Assembly: GCF_023101765.2 (NCBI RefSeq)
Contig: NC_064224.1
Location: 9,194,103 to 9,258,102, forward strand
Length of the DNA: 64,000 bases
Source: Spodoptera frugiperda
Taxonomy: Eukaryota > Arthropoda > Insecta > Lepidoptera > Noctuidae
Direction of reading: 5' to 3'
The number at the start of each line of letters is the position of its first letter. The stretch's first letter is position 1. Below the pieces are notes generated by a model. It saw nothing but the letters and a program-made list of their open reading frames with translations, was not told where the DNA came from and made no database searches. This document shows, in pieces, positions 1 to 11,969 of this stretch. The position numbers and the translations under genes are program-made.

Positions 1-108
1 TATGTCAAATGTGCGTATCTATATTTTAGTAAACTGAGGCTTCTGTGCTACACAATATATGATTTCAAGACATGGTCATTAAATATTTTTACTAGACTTT
101 ATTTTTAA

Positions 109-285
109 CGACGAGCATGCATGAAAAGACTGATGACTGTTGATGAAGCGAAAGAGGTATGTAAGATTTGTAGCAGTTGGCGTTTCATTGTCTCTGCCTA
201 CCTCTATGGGAAATAGGCGTGTGGTTATGTATATTATGTATGTTTGTATTTATTTGTATATGCACACACGACACAGGAGGCAAGA
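109..285 (+). mobile_element. 3' remnant of a non-LTR retrotransposon (family LINE-2)
   Basis: An open stretch from 109 ends in TAG at 214-216 and reads RRACMKRLMTVDEAKEVCK and onward to a GK-stop. It matches the remnant at 63493-63560 (RRACLKRLMIVDESKEVCK). Ends of this type close the reverse-transcriptase ORF of common insect LINEs; I cannot name the clade. A TATGTA-rich tail follows the stop. The 5' part is missing, so this is a dead fragment. Confidence 0.6.
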
Positions 286-770
286 GTACTAGGTATAGAA
301 TAAAGAAAAACAATTGTAAATAAAAGATATTGTAATTATAGTTTCTGGGGAGGGTCCAAATCTTTCGTGTCATTCTTTTTGGGCTTCACTGGATGCTGGT
401 CGAAGTCATCGTCCAAGTGAACTACTAAACACTGACAGCATTTCAAACCTGAAATCAAGCCATAAAAACTGTTACCTACGTTACTAAAAGACATTTTTTT
501 TATTATTATATCGTCATGCTTTTTATTCCCGAAGGGTTGTGCAGAGGTGCACACTACTGACTGACTTAGTTTTTTGGCAAAATGGAAGATTTTTTTTTTA
601 CTAATAACTTTTCTGTATTTATACCATTAAAACGGTATCTAGTACTTCTAGATACCATTCTATGTAGTGATCTTTTAGCCTACGATAATACGAGAGTGTA
701 CCATAAATTCTTTATCAATATCACCTCCCGAAGACTTCCAAATTTGAGGGGATAAATCATCTAATCTTCT
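286..770. other. non-coding stretch, nothing recognised
   Basis: AT-rich sequence with short open frames only. No splice-flanked coding segment, repeat family or RNA gene was recognised. Confidence 0.4.
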
Positions 771-774
771 CTTG

Positions 775-905
775 CCTTGGGCGAGGCTAGAGAGAGTGAG
801 TTCTGAGAGAATTCTTACTGAGTAAAAACTATCCCGTTCCTACTCCTGCTTTTCAAACCGGAGCCACGGAAAACTAGCTAGGTTGTCCGCAGCTCTGGAT
901 TAGAT
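775..905 (-). mobile_element. R1-like LINE 3' tail copy
   Basis: On the minus strand this reads like the 3' UTR of the R1-clade element at 44166-46598 (compare 46420-46560): a GGGGCTCCGGCTCG-like segment, then TTTTTAGTCAGTAAGA-like and CGCCTCGCCCAAGG-like segments. Only the tail is present, as expected for a 5'-truncated insertion or a short element that shares the tail. Confidence 0.65.
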
Positions 906-2855
906 GTCAGCTCTACTGGGTCCTATCTGTGGTGGCGAACCTATCTGTTATTAGTCTCTACACTTTGCTAATTAAGTTCTTACCTTTGATACAAAGCGGG
1001 AGGCAAGACAAGCACGGTAGAAATATAGAAGGGAAGCAACATAAACGTGGCGCGCAAATACAGAAACACATGTAAACACCAGCCCATCGACCGAGGACAG
1101 ATCACTCCATCCATTGGCAGTGCAGTCACCAGCATTTCTCCTTAAATTTCGTATAACTTTGTCCAACTGATTTCGCCATAGTGTTTCTTTGCGATGATGT
1201 TGCGATGTGACTTGTGGTGTCAAATTTGACAATGACGTTGATGGCTGTGACAGTGAGGAGGTTGGTTAAATCCTTCTGTGTTTGTAACTTTTTTAATCTT
1301 CCTATTACTTACTACTACTGCTACTTTGGTCACCTGCATAGATATGGAGAGTGGATAGGTGACAAGTCAAAGCCAATCGTGAATGCTATCACAAAGAGCT
1401 GATTACTTAGGGTTACAGCAATGAAGATCATCTAGCAGGAAGACAAGAATCTTTTAGAGCTACAAGAAATAACACTGTAGTAGTTGCAAAAACAGGAGCT
1501 TCAATAGAATTTTACATCTTGAGTTATTTCTGGGCATCGAACTTTTTATTCTTTCTAACCATCATTCAAAAATAACCACAACAAAAATAAACTTCCACAA
1601 AATATTTTCAAAGGAAGTAAAAAACAAAACCAACAAAAAGAATTGGATCATTATTATACGTTTCCTAGAACTTTAGAAAGCAATAAATGTATGAGAATGA
1701 TGAAATTTCTGCACCTTCCTACAACAACAATTCTCAACAACAAAACAACAATTCCTACAACTTTTACGCCACAATAACTATTGTTGCAAATGGCTAATTC
1801 TATCGATACGTACCATATTTTAAACTAAAAGAAAAATAATAATTTAAGTAAAGGAAAAATCCTTGGACACTTTCAGAAAAGGCCCAAAAAGCATGATCTC
1901 CATAATTTTAAGTCCAACATTCCCCATCCATTATTCCAAACCCATCAAAGTTCATTAATATTCCAAAATATTGTTCTAAACACTGAGTTTGCTGTGTCAA
2001 AAATGATAAATCATTGTGATCTCCCACTCTAAGGTCTTCATAAGTTATTAATACAACGCGGATGGCTCCAAACTTAATACAAAGTGAATTTTACAAAGTT
2101 CCGAGTGTACAGGATGAAACTATGGATCTTGCAATACTGTGTACTTTGTACAGGATGGTTTGGAAGTCAAGTTTGGAATTTTTAATTGGTTTGTAGATTA
2201 AGATAAATAAGAGCATTTTTTTCAATGTCCAACTGGTAGATTAGAAATGTATTTTCTTTAAATCATTTGAAATGCATTTTGTTTTATTTTCTTTCTAACA
2301 AAATTAAATACTTTCGTCGATTCACTAATTTGAAATGTGTGAATCGTATGAAATGAGTGTGTTTGAATCGTGTGAATTGAAATTCGAAATCGTGGCTATT
2401 TACTACATTGTATGGGGTAACGTGACGTAACGGCCTCCCACTTCTATATTTATCTCCGTGTTATTTAAGTCGTAATCTTAACAAATTAAAAAAAAATGTA
2501 TCTAATATTTTTTTAAACATCCCAATTTAACAAATCCATATTTAAAAACAACCTGTATACAGATATTAGTTTCGAAAATTTTCCGCGAATGTTTTTGTTT
2601 GTGAAGTTTGTTGCGAAATGTTTGTTTACAAAGTTGGTGTCGGTTAATTTAATAATAGCTTTTAATTTCGTACAGTTGTACACGGCTTAAGGTAAGAATA
2701 AGGTTCGCTTTCTTTTTTTATTTCTTAGGTTTTATATGTAATGGTTATAAATAGACAATGCTACAGAAATTATCAGCCATATGTTACAGCCCAGCCATGC
2801 TACCGACCGATTTGAATGGCCCATTGGGGAAGCCTTTGTTTAGCCACGTGTAGTG
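906..2855. other. non-coding stretch, nothing recognised
   Basis: No supported gene. The minus strand around 975-1230 is open for 86 codons and somewhat GC-richer, but I recognise no family and see no clear splice signals. The rest is AT-rich, with ACAAC-rich runs near 1720-1800. Confidence 0.4.
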
Positions 2856-2857
2856 TA

Positions 2858-3045
2858 AGTGTGGGAGAGCCATGCTTCGACACGAATAGGCCTACTAAAC
2901 TGGAGTAATACGACGGCCTCACAGAACAGCACTACAAGTGCGTTGCCGGCCTCGGCGAGGCGCCTCTGGTGTTTCGGGTATCCATAGGCGGCGACGATTG
3001 CTTACCATCAGATGATCCGTCTGCTCGTTTTCCGACTTATACCAA
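2858..3045 (+). repeat. interspersed repeat S3 (SINE-like), divergent copy
   Basis: It contains the hallmark blocks of a repeat seen about fifteen times here: GAGCCATGCTTCG, CGGCCTCACAGAA, CGCCTCTGGTGTTTCGGGT, and TTGCTTACCATCAG followed by GATCCGTCTGCTCG. Complete copies are at 31430-31735 and 43550-43870. No coding capacity. Confidence 0.75.
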
Positions 3046-3164
3046 TGTGAATTGATTAGCTGCAAGTTCTTTAGTCTTTAGGCTCACACTCTGAACGAAA
3101 ACAACAGGTTCAAACTAGCTATTTTATGCAAATCTTTCTTCCTCTACAGAGAATAACAATCTAA

Positions 3165-3420
3165 GTTACTTTTAAGTTTTTAACTTACGCTAACCGAAGA
3201 ACTTAGGTAAAATTCCATACCAATCTTTACGCTTAACTTGAGAGCATAACTTAAGCAGTTAAACCATACTTTAACTTAAACTTAACTTAGAATAACTTAG
3301 AATATGATATACAGTAACAAACAGTAACGGTTTAACTAGGATTAACGATACTTGTTATAATTCTCGATCTAACTTAACTTAAGTTAGAGTCAGTCCAAGT
3401 TATGATAACTTACTTGCTAG
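3165..3420. repeat. AACTTA/TAAGTT-rich low-complexity tract
   Basis: The hexamers AACTTA and TAAGTT recur many times in both orientations (for example AACTTAACTTAAGTTAGAG near 3372), with irregular spacers. It is not a clean tandem array. It could be a decayed satellite or foldback element. Confidence 0.45.
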
Positions 3421-3629
3421 ATATTCTGACGTTTTAGCGATAGTTGTAGTAGTAGTAGTTAAGTTAGATGTTGTCCCTGTACTTATATGCTTAGCTTATA
3501 TTACTTAGGAATAGAGCATACAAATTTTTCTTTTTTAAACTTTGCCCCACAATTGTATATTTTAAGGAAGAAAATAGGGTAGAACAAGAGTAGAGTGCAT
3601 TTGAGAAATACATTTACAGACTCTCACTG

Positions 3630-3753
3630 GCGCACTCAGAGAGATTTAATGATTACTTAAACTATTATCCTTAGTAACGAGTTTTGTATTGTATAAATAA
3701 ATCTATAGAAAAAGCTAAGTAATCATTAAATCTATCTGTGTACAGCGGTTAAC
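3630..3753. mobile_element. short foldback MITE, family M3
   Basis: The outer arms TTTAATGATTACTTA and TAAGTAATCATTAAA are inverted repeats around a core with CCTTAGTAACGA. Related copies lie at 27426-27546, 30594-30697 and 37791-37895. There is no ORF, so it is a non-autonomous element. Confidence 0.6.
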
Positions 3754-4194
3754 TGCAATCTTCTATATATATCTGTCAAGTGTGGGGTTATGGTGAATTG
3801 ACCTTATGAAGAGAAGACTAATAGTCCAGCACTGGATTGTCCAGTAAAAATTTTGTCATATGAAAATTTAATTTGAGCACCTACACAAACATATTGATTG
3901 TTTGGGTTACAATCTCAAGAAGGGCCACGCAGGTAGAATTTCTCAAAATATCAATGACACAACTTCGAGACAAAAAGATACCCCACATCCAAATTTCTAA
4001 AAATATCAAACACGAGACACCCAAACAAATCAGAAACCCAAAAAAGAACAAATCACATACTGAATGCAAAAATAATACCTTTTTATATATTTACATATCA
4101 GCTGACTCGGCAAACGTTGTTTTGCCTTATAAATTATTTGAGTGGTGATGAAAGAGTAAAAAATAGGGTTCCATAGTATTTTTGTAGTCTTTGA

Positions 4195-4285
4195 CTGACA
4201 ATAGAATACTGTTGAAGGCAAATCTTCCGCTAACGTCGGTCGCCGGTGACCACCATGGCGTTCAATGTGTTAAAGCCACTCATAA
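4195..4285 (-). mobile_element. MITE fragment, family M4
   Basis: This is an inverted copy of the segment at 34530-34630. Shared blocks are GAAGGCAAATC, CGCTAACG, CCGGTGACCA and GCGTTCAATGTGTTAA. It is non-coding and recognised only from this internal match. Confidence 0.6.
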
Positions 4286-4547
4286 AAATATTAAAACAAA
4301 ATAATCTTCAAAAAATAATTAAGGGTGAACAACCCTTATCACTTACTGGTAAGGAAAATATATAGTAGCCGATTCTCAGACCTACTACGCATATTAAATT
4401 TGGTAAAAATTGGTAAAGACGTTTCGGAGGAGTACGGTAACTAACATTGTGACATAGAAATTTCATATAATATTAGATTAGTACATACGCAATATAAACC
4501 ATACAATACTCGTGCAAAACCTGCTTAAACTTGGGTATCCATAAGTC

Positions 4548-4606
4548 ATACACACACACACATACACACACGCACGCACACACACGAACACACGTACACA
4601 AAGTTC
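4548..4606. repeat. (CA)n-type microsatellite
   Basis: An imperfect CA/CG dinucleotide run with TACACA and CGCACG interruptions. Confidence 0.85.
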
Positions 4607-4849
4607 GTCCGACCGAACTTGTTGGAAGTTGAGAAAACTTCATTAGCCCTAGTTGGGCCGAACATAAATTTGGAATCGTATTTTCAATTATGTTGTGTGT
4701 GAGTTAACGGGACATTTCCCAGGGGTCGCACGTTCACTTCTCGGGCTACACACTGGTATTGCGGATGGATAGTATATTAATATTATTTCTAGGTATTAGT
4801 AGCTAAATAATTGGATTATTTATATAATTAACTATTAAGACCCAATTAC

Positions 4850-5005
4850 CCTCCTTCCCAATCTTCCCTAACAACCCTAAAATTTCTAAGCTCCGAAAGG
4901 CCGGCAACGCACTTGTAACGCCTCTGGTGTTTCGGGTATCCATTGGCTGCGGTGATTGCTTACTATTAGGTGATCCGTCTGCTCATTTACCGGCCATAGA
5001 ACAAT
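4850..5005 (+). repeat. interspersed repeat S3, 3' part
   Basis: It contains AAAGGCCGGCAACGCACTTG, CGCCTCTGGTGTTTCGGGTA and GGTGATCCGTCTGCTC blocks of family S3. The 5' head is missing. Confidence 0.75.
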
Positions 5006-5017
5006 ATCTCTTCAATG

Positions 5018-5185
5018 AGGCCCAATTAACTCTTTCCCAATCCCCGATTCCCCAACAACCCTTAAATTCCTAACCCCCTAAAGGCCGGCAAAGCACTTAT
5101 AACGCCTCTGGTATTTCGGGTGTCCATGGGTGGTGACAGTTGTCTACCATCAGGTGATCTGTCTGCTCGTTAACCGGCTAATAAA
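5018..5185 (+). repeat. interspersed repeat S3, 3' part
   Basis: A second 3' part of family S3 immediately follows the previous copy, with the same CAATTAACTC, CCCCGATTCCC and GGCCGGCAA blocks. The head-to-tail pair suggests serial insertion or a local duplication. Confidence 0.75.
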
Positions 5186-5318
5186 GATTTGAAAAAAACT
5201 TTCGTACGTTGAGGTTTCTCAAATAAGTAGTCTACCAGACGGACACTAAAATAAAAATAGTCATCTACTAACTATGCCTTACTATCCTATTATACTAACT
5301 ATTGCTTTTATTTACGAC

Positions 5319-5460
5319 CTTCAAACATTCAAGAAAAGAGCATACTCCTTTTTAAAAAGGCCGGCAACGCACCTGTGTATCCTCTGGTGTTGCGGGTGTC
5401 CATGGGCGGCGCTGATCGCTTACCATCAGGTGACTCGTTTGCCTCCTATTCCATAAAAAC
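5319..5460 (+). repeat. interspersed repeat S3-related copy (variant 3' end)
   Basis: It reads CCTTCAAACATTCAAGAAAA, then AAAGGCCGGCAACGCACC, then GGGCGGCGCTGATCGCTTAC and a TATTCCATAAAAA tail. The same variant occurs at 15398-15540. Confidence 0.75.
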
Positions 5461-5873
5461 AAATATTACTTACGTCATCTTTGTTGCCTCTCCTTGAGGT
5501 CCGTATGTCCAATGAGACCTCACAAAGTGTTCCTCAACAATCAAGCTGGCCCCCGTTTCGACAAGTCAGATGCAATGTATTTAGATGTATCTAGTACCTA
5601 GATTATCTAGGTATTACGAGCACCTAAGTTTGTTGGCATGTATGTTTGTAAATTGTAAGACTAGTGATTTGTTCGCAGTTTGTATTTACAACTAAGACTT
5701 TCTTCTACCTCATAGGTGTATTTTTAAACATTTTTTTTCAGTCTTGATTCTGGATGCGTATCCGAACTCCATGCCGTAGTTTGTGGATAAGACAAAGTAC
5801 TTATCTGAGCGGGAATCGAACCCTTACCATGTTGCAAAATAGTGTGACAACTGTTTTTAACAAAACCAAAACC

Positions 5874-6064
5874 TTGTCCCACACTAAGATTTTCTCCTGT
5901 GTTGTAAGTGTGTTTATAAACATACAAGTTCACATACACATGACACCCAGACTCACGACAACAATCTGTAGATGTCACAAAGAGATGTCCCGAGCGGGAA
6001 TCGAACCCGCGACACGTAACGTTGCACGGCAACCAGTTGCTTAGCCACCACGCCAACCGTGCAC
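5874..6064 (-). mobile_element. tRNA-derived SINE, family S1
   Basis: On the minus strand it starts GCACGGTTGGCGTGGTGGCT, followed by a perfect pol III B-box-like GGGTTCGATTCCCGC and a body ending CCTAGTGTGGGACAAGG-like. Several related copies lie in the window. It is not a working tRNA: there is no cloverleaf after the B box and it runs into the SINE body. Confidence 0.8.
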
Positions 6065-6147
6065 TCAGTTATATTATGTTATATTACCTATACATATATG
6101 TATGTACATCTAGTTTAGTTACTGGGCTACTATACTATACTGTTCTT

Positions 6148-6335
6148 TTTTCAGTTTTTCGAAAATTTCTCAGTGGTAGCACGGAGTCTGGAAATGTGCC
6201 CGGTATATGGCAATAGGCTCACCACCTATTACATGGGACTTACAAAATTTTAAAATGTGGGTGTACATTGGCATTATGTGCCATAACGTGCACCTCTGCC
6301 TACCCCTTCGGGGATTAAAGGCGTGTAATAGTATA
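6148..6335 (+). mobile_element. SINE family S2, body without tRNA head
   Basis: It contains TTTTTCGAAAATTTCTCAGT, GCACGGAGTCTGGAA, GGCTCACCACCTATTACATG and CCCTTCGGGGATTAAAGG. The head with its B box is complete at 26303-26490, which defines this as a tRNA-derived SINE. Confidence 0.75.
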
Positions 6336-6339
6336 GTAT

Positions 6340-9300
6340 AGTAGTATCTAGTTTAGCTATAAAAGCACTAGCTACTTATACATATAAATAGCACAGTCGG
6401 GCGTTGAATCCCGTCCCAGCGGGGTGCTACCGATACTTTCATCGGAGACTGTTCACAAACTCTTAAGAATTTGTTCGACCATATCAGTTTAGTTTTGTTC
6501 ACACTTTTATATATAAGGAACAATTTAGTTTATACTGGAATTGTTGTAGGAAAAATATAGTTTATGGGGTATTCAGTTTCCTGATTATAATCATGTGATA
6601 ATTGAGACAATTAGACATACAGACATACAGACAATCCATAAAAGAAAATAAGCTCCGTAACTATTAATTTAGGAGTAATAACATAATATAATTCAGTCAA
6701 ATCCATTAGATAATAAAAATATGTTATTACAGAACACTCTACGGGAATCGAACCCGCGATATTAAGGAAACTAAACAACATGTGTAATAAAATTTTATTC
6801 TGGGTGTTTTTATATCTTTATTTATTGTGAGGTTTATGATTATTAAATAACAATATAAGCGCCATCGTAGCTCGTACATAGAGATACATACTTACATCCT
6901 TAACTATACTGAGACACCTTGTATGCTATGTTCTGGGAGGTATAATAATTTATGAAGGAATAAAACAAATAAGTAAAGATTAAAATTTGTATATTGGTAC
7001 TTCGTATATTTTTTCATTTACATTTTGAGTCGATAAGAATTAATAGTTAATCGTATAGTCTTAGACGATTTTAATAATTATAATTATATTTTTTATATAA
7101 AGAACTATATAAACGTAACGCGTTCCGAATTTTTTATTTTTTCATATATTAAAAATTAAAATATTTAACAAATACTATATAGATTATTATGCTACAAGTA
7201 TAAATAGTTTTTTATTAATTTAGAACATTTTTTATTGAACAAGTTACTAAATACACAGGATAGCCACCTATAAGTTATTTAATTTTTAAAAACATTCTAA
7301 ATATTTTCACTAAATAAGTAGTAATGGCGTAATTTTTATTTTTTTTACAAGATTTAAGACTGTACAAAAACCTGTATGTATTTTGAAAAACTTTTTACTC
7401 ACTTAAATAATAATTTTTCACAATAATTCACTCATTAAAATTAAATCACTAAATTATTGCATTAATAATAGTATAATTTATATATTATTCACGCAACATT
7501 TCCGAAAAAGTGTTGTGTGAAGAATGTTTTAAGGTCTAAAATCGTATGACACGACTTTAAAAATAGAACCTACACAAACAGCAAGGGCTCGGTGCTAGAT
7601 TGTGGGGTTCTAGATTGTTTTGAAAAAATGTTACTCCGTAATTTTACTCTCTCACATAATCTTACATTTTTTTACTCAGTAAAATAAAAATAAAGTTTTT
7701 TTACACAAAGTAAGGAAAGGCATATCTACTATTATTTGATAATCACACACACTTTGGAAGACTATATGAAATATTTTTAAAATAGTGAAAAATTATAACA
7801 AGAAAAGAAAACTACGTTCTCTATTGCTTTTGAATTCAGTACGTAATTAATATCTAATAATTATTTAATTTAATTTATATTAAAATACTAATTATTCACT
7901 ATTTCGGCAATGGTGTTGTAATGTTATTATTTTTACTTAAACATATAATACTTAGTATTAAAGTATTAAGTCCTAAGATCCAAGAAACTAGTCTACACCA
8001 ATTTAGAATTAAGTTGTCGTTGTTGTTCATTAATAATTATTTTACAAGATATATTGGAAATAATTATTGAGGAGATATTTACAATTTGTATTTAGGTTTG
8101 GAAAAAGATTTTTTTTTATTAAAAACTATCATCAGTCGTAGGTATAGTTGATAGGTAAAATGGTTAACAAAAATAATGGAGAGTCCGAAAAAACTAAAAG
8201 TCAATTTTGAAAATTTTAACTTAAACGGCCAGAGTTTAGTTTTAAAAACGTATTCTGTGTATAGAAAAATTCTAAACTTTACTAAAATGTACATAACCCT
8301 TACAAGCTAAGTGGAAACAATTTTATACAAGGTTAAAATTTAATGGATAAAATTGTTTTACTATATTCATAAGATTAGAAAAATTTACAGGAAGTATTTG
8401 GTGTTCTTTTTGGTATATTATAATTAATATAACCTAATATATAACTAGGTATCAGTACATATCTATATATAAGTACATATTTACATGAAAAACTTAAAAC
8501 GATAAACTATATTAAAGCGGCCAGCGCTGTTTAAAAAACATTTAAAATTATGATTTACAAATATCCACCAAATATTTGGTTGAATAAAATCCTTTGACGC
8601 AAGGAAAATTAAACTAAGTGTATTTATTTACATTAATATTTCAAATAAGTGCATTTTATTGTTGTGTAGTGCTTGTCGATAGGCACAGAGGCACAGTCAT
8701 TTTTTTATTTTATTTTTAAAAATATATTTAACCTACAAAATACTGTTTATATTGTGAAAGAATTTATATAACCTGCAAAATAATTTATACATTAAAATAA
8801 ATAATTGTTTAATTAATTTTATATAAATTATGTTATAATTAATTGTCTTTTTTAAATGTTATATAATTATTGTATTTTAAACATAAAACCTTTATAAAAT
8901 TACTTTCACAAAATATTCAGTCACATTTTAACACCGCATCTTTACAATGATTGCTTTATTTTATTGTTTTAGTAATTAGTAATTGTGATTGAAATAGTTT
9001 TAAATGAATATTTGTTTTAATGTGTTTTATACTTTTATGAGAAATTATACATAAACATTTATACATTGTAATAATTATGAAATAAAACAAAATACACACT
9101 TAAAATTAATAACAGAAGATAGTGTAGTTCGATTTTTATCAACAATATTATAATTTTCTAAAATAATAACAATGTTATTTTATTTAAACTATTTTCCATA
9201 AAATATTTCAACAAAATTCAACAGTTTTTTAATGGAACATTTCTTATAAAATATGATAATAATTTAAATAAATCATTTTAAATGTTATATATTTTATATG

Positions 9301-9775
9301 GTGAATGTTAGAATTTATAATTATAGCAACTAATTATATGAAAACTACGGATAGGTAATTCACTATTTTGTACGTATTTAAGCGTATGGGTAAGTCTTCA
9401 AGGGATGTTTAAAGAAAATATATAAATATGTAAGAAAATGTTAATTAGACGCTATTATAATGATTTTTCTAGCAAGTTTACAGTACCTAAGACCCAAATC
9501 CAATGTGGCGTATTTTTATTATATTATTTAGCAGATTTTTTGCATTAATTTTTTGATTTAAGCAATGTTTTTTGCCAATTAAAGTATAGATGTATTGAAA
9601 TCGAATAGTATTTTTGCAAATTGAAATAAAATTTCAATAATAATTATAGTATGTAACTATAGTAACATAGTTTTCCAGTAATGATTAGTTAAATTGCTAT
9701 TTCATTACGTGCAATTAAGTATACATTTGGTAAATAGTTGAAATTATTGGTTGGACAAGTAGAAACCTAAAAATC
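6340..9775. other. very AT-rich, repeat-poor non-coding tract
   Basis: About 3.4 kb with long A/T runs and no copy of the SINE or MITE families that fill the rest of the window. No ORF of note. It lies downstream of the receptor's stop codon (minus strand) and could be intergenic, or partly the far end of a long 3' UTR. Confidence 0.5.
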
Positions 9776-9777
9776 TT

Positions 9778-9990
9778 CGTGAATCAGGTCCTAAATTAAT
9801 TATTATGTTTTTCGGTTCACTCACATCATTACTTAACATGATCTCAACTAGTTTCCAGCCATGCTGGAGTCTCATATTCATGAGCAGAATTCCGCGATAC
9901 ACAACACAGCGACTGTAGCATGGCTTGAAGCTAGTCGAGTTTCTCGTCAAATATTTACACGACGAATCCGAAAGACGTAATAATTAATTT
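9778..9990. mobile_element. foldback MITE, family M1, decayed
   Basis: It carries TCATATTCATGAGCAG, TCCGCGATACACAACAC and GCTAGTCGAGTTTCTCGTCAA. Better copies with inverted arms lie at 17270-17486 and 35898-36105. Confidence 0.65.
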
Positions 9991-11110
9991 AGTATATCTC
10001 ACAAAAGGTCCAAAATTATTGTTTATTTGTTGTGTTTTTAGAATTATTCATTAAATTATTTGCAAAATACAATATATTTATATTTAATTCATCTTTTATA
10101 TGTTTGTTAAGATTAGACTTAATACGCCACAATGAAGTTGGGTACGAACTCAGCTAATGCTAATTTTTACGAAATCTGATGACATTAAAGCTATGTAATT
10201 CCTTTATTGTACTTTTAAAGGAATAATTATTATGATTAGTATGTATAATTTTTCAAATCCATTAGTGTTTTTGCAGTTTCTCCGTATTTTATATATTAAT
10301 TCTATAATTCAGCTACGAATATTAAAAAAATCTACGAAATGAATTACTTTATAGTAGTTATGTACTTTTTATAATTTACAATTCCATTTTTTATTCTTTA
10401 AAATAAAATGTACATTAGTATCCTGATATTTTCTATTATAATTAATTTTACTTATTCTATGTATTTGTAAACAGTTTTAGGGTTGGCACTATTAGTGTTT
10501 TGTTTAAAAATAATTATTCCATTAAAATAATTTATTGTTTAACTGTTTCTAGCCGTATCTGATATAATTAAAATATATATTATTAAATAGCTATATTTTT
10601 GTATGAAATGACAATAGGATTTCTATAAATAGCTTAAAAATCTGACAAGCTGATCTAGACATTATGATACGATAAATATGATCTATTTTTATTTATATGT
10701 AAGCGTAATTTTATGTCACTTCGGTTCTATTGACTGTTGTCCCAATTATCCGCTTGACCGATATTATACAAATGTAGAAAATACAATACAATATCCATTA
10801 TAAATACAACGTAATTATTTTAAATCAATTATAAATAATTATACAAAAATTTAGTCTCGACATTATTTATAATTAGTTGGTTAAATAATTGTTTAATAAA
10901 ATTATATTTGTATTTAATGATGATGATTGAAATAATATCAGTCAGAGTGTATAATTATATTCGCCTTGTATCACTGAACCGCTTCCACCATTTAATTATA
11001 ACTATTGAGTGTCCATTTCAACGTACATTGTAAAGATTCGGTGCTGCCCTCTGCTGAGCCATCATGATCCTGTTGGCTACGCAGCGGTAACAGCACACGT
11101 AGGCTAAACA
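9991..11110 (-). other. putative 3' UTR and flank of the octopamine-receptor-like gene
   Basis: AT-rich sequence directly after the receptor stop codon (minus strand). Candidate minus-strand polyadenylation hexamers are ATTAAA (plus-strand TTTAAT at 10892-10897 and 10913-10918) and AATAAA (plus-strand TTTATT at 10688-10693). The true end cannot be decided by eye. No ORF or repeat family was seen. Confidence 0.35.
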
Positions 11111-11689
11111 TCACTTAAACAGTATTCTTCTAAACGCTCTTCTAAAATCCTTGTTGAAGATGGTGTAGATCACAGGATTTAGCACAGAGTTCATATATCC
11201 TAGCCAGAAGGCTATCGCGAACGCGCTCGAAGGTATCACACAGTTTCTGCAAGCTGCTTTAAGTATATACAAGAAGAAGAATGGCAGCCAACAAGCTATG
11301 AAGCTGCCCATTATTAACCCTAAAATTAAAGTAGCTCTCTTCTCTTTTTTTCTCGCTAATCTCTTCTTTTCTCTCTCTGGATCTCTAGGTTTGTGTGGTT
11401 TTGGTAACGCTGGTTCTAATTCTGATTTGCTTGGCTGAGATTTTTCTTGTCTTCTGTCTGTTTTTTTGAAGATTCTGAGTTTTAGAGGTTTGACGCCTCC
11501 ACAGCGGCTCACTACTCCTGAGTCTGATGATGACGGTTCCATCTCGGAGACCATGTCAGCATCTATCGCGACGCTGGGTGCTCTGCCCCTCGTCTGCTGC
11601 AGCTGAAGCTCGCCGTTCACTGAGAGCGTTGAACTCCTCAGTGGACAGGAAGCCAGTGGATTTTTTTGTACTTGTGCTGATGTGACAAC
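11111..11689 (-). CDS. Octalpha2R: alpha2-like octopamine receptor, terminal coding exon (end of ICL3, TM6, TM7, C-tail)
   Basis: This is the last coding exon of a rhodopsin-class biogenic-amine receptor in the plasma membrane, probably coupling octopamine to Gi. The minus-strand acceptor TTTCCCTCCTCAG precedes 11689 and TGA is at 11111-11113, giving 192 residues. Residues 1-112 are a polar, basic intracellular loop 3 with a KKRLARKKEKRAT run. TM6 spans about 119-142 with CWLPFFF (the class A CWxP switch). A short CRNC loop follows, then TM7 at about 153-176 with FWLGYMNS and NPVIY (the NPxxY motif). The tail DFRRAFRRILFK ends 17 residues after NPVIY and has no palmitoylation cysteine. The TM7-tail pattern is closest, in my memory, to alpha2-adrenergic-like receptors. 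A D2-like or 5-HT1-like amine receptor is the main alternative. The exon starts in phase 0 and joins the exon at 12854-12992. Confidence 0.8.
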   Translation of the reverse strand, partial: VVTSAQVQKNPLASCPLRSSTLSVNGELQLQQTRGRAPSVAIDADMVSEMEPSSSDSGVVSRCGGVKPLKLRIFKKTDRRQEKSQPSKSELEPALPKPHKPRDPEREKKRLARKKEKRATLILGLIMGSFIACWLPFFFLYILKAACRNCVIPSSAFAIAFWLGYMNSVLNPVIYTIFNKDFRRAFRRILFK

Positions 11690-11792
11690 CTGAGGAGGGA
11701 AAGGTTGATTAGTTTTGTAGATTACAGAATTAAAGTCTCTGAAAATGGAGCTGGCATACACAAATAAAGTAAAGGTTTTGTTTTTTTCTTAA

Positions 11793-11969
11793 CTTTGCCC
11801 CACTTAAGGATTTTCTCCTGTGTCGTGGGTGCGTTTACAAACATACAATTTCACACTCAGACCCGAAAAAACAATCTGTGCATCACCCAAAGAGTTGTTC
11901 CATGCGGGAATCGAACCCACGACACGTTGAAAAGCAACCTGTTGCCCAGCCACCGCGCTAACTGTGCTG
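11793..11969 (-). mobile_element. tRNA-derived SINE S1 inside a receptor intron
   Basis: A minus-oriented S1 copy with GCGCGGTGGCTGGGCAAC, a B-box GTGGGTTCGATTCCCGC and a tail ending near GGGGCAAAGTT. It lies in the intron between the last two receptor exons, about 100 bp from the acceptor of the terminal exon. Confidence 0.8.

Noticed and set aside
3165..3420. TTAGG-type telomeric repeat relic
   Set aside because: The repeated unit is AACTTA/TAAGTT without the G doublet, and the spacing is irregular.
6000..6064. Minus-strand tRNA-like sequence with a B box
   Set aside because: The same head with the same following body recurs several times; it is a SINE head, and no full cloverleaf with a 3' acceptor stem is visible.
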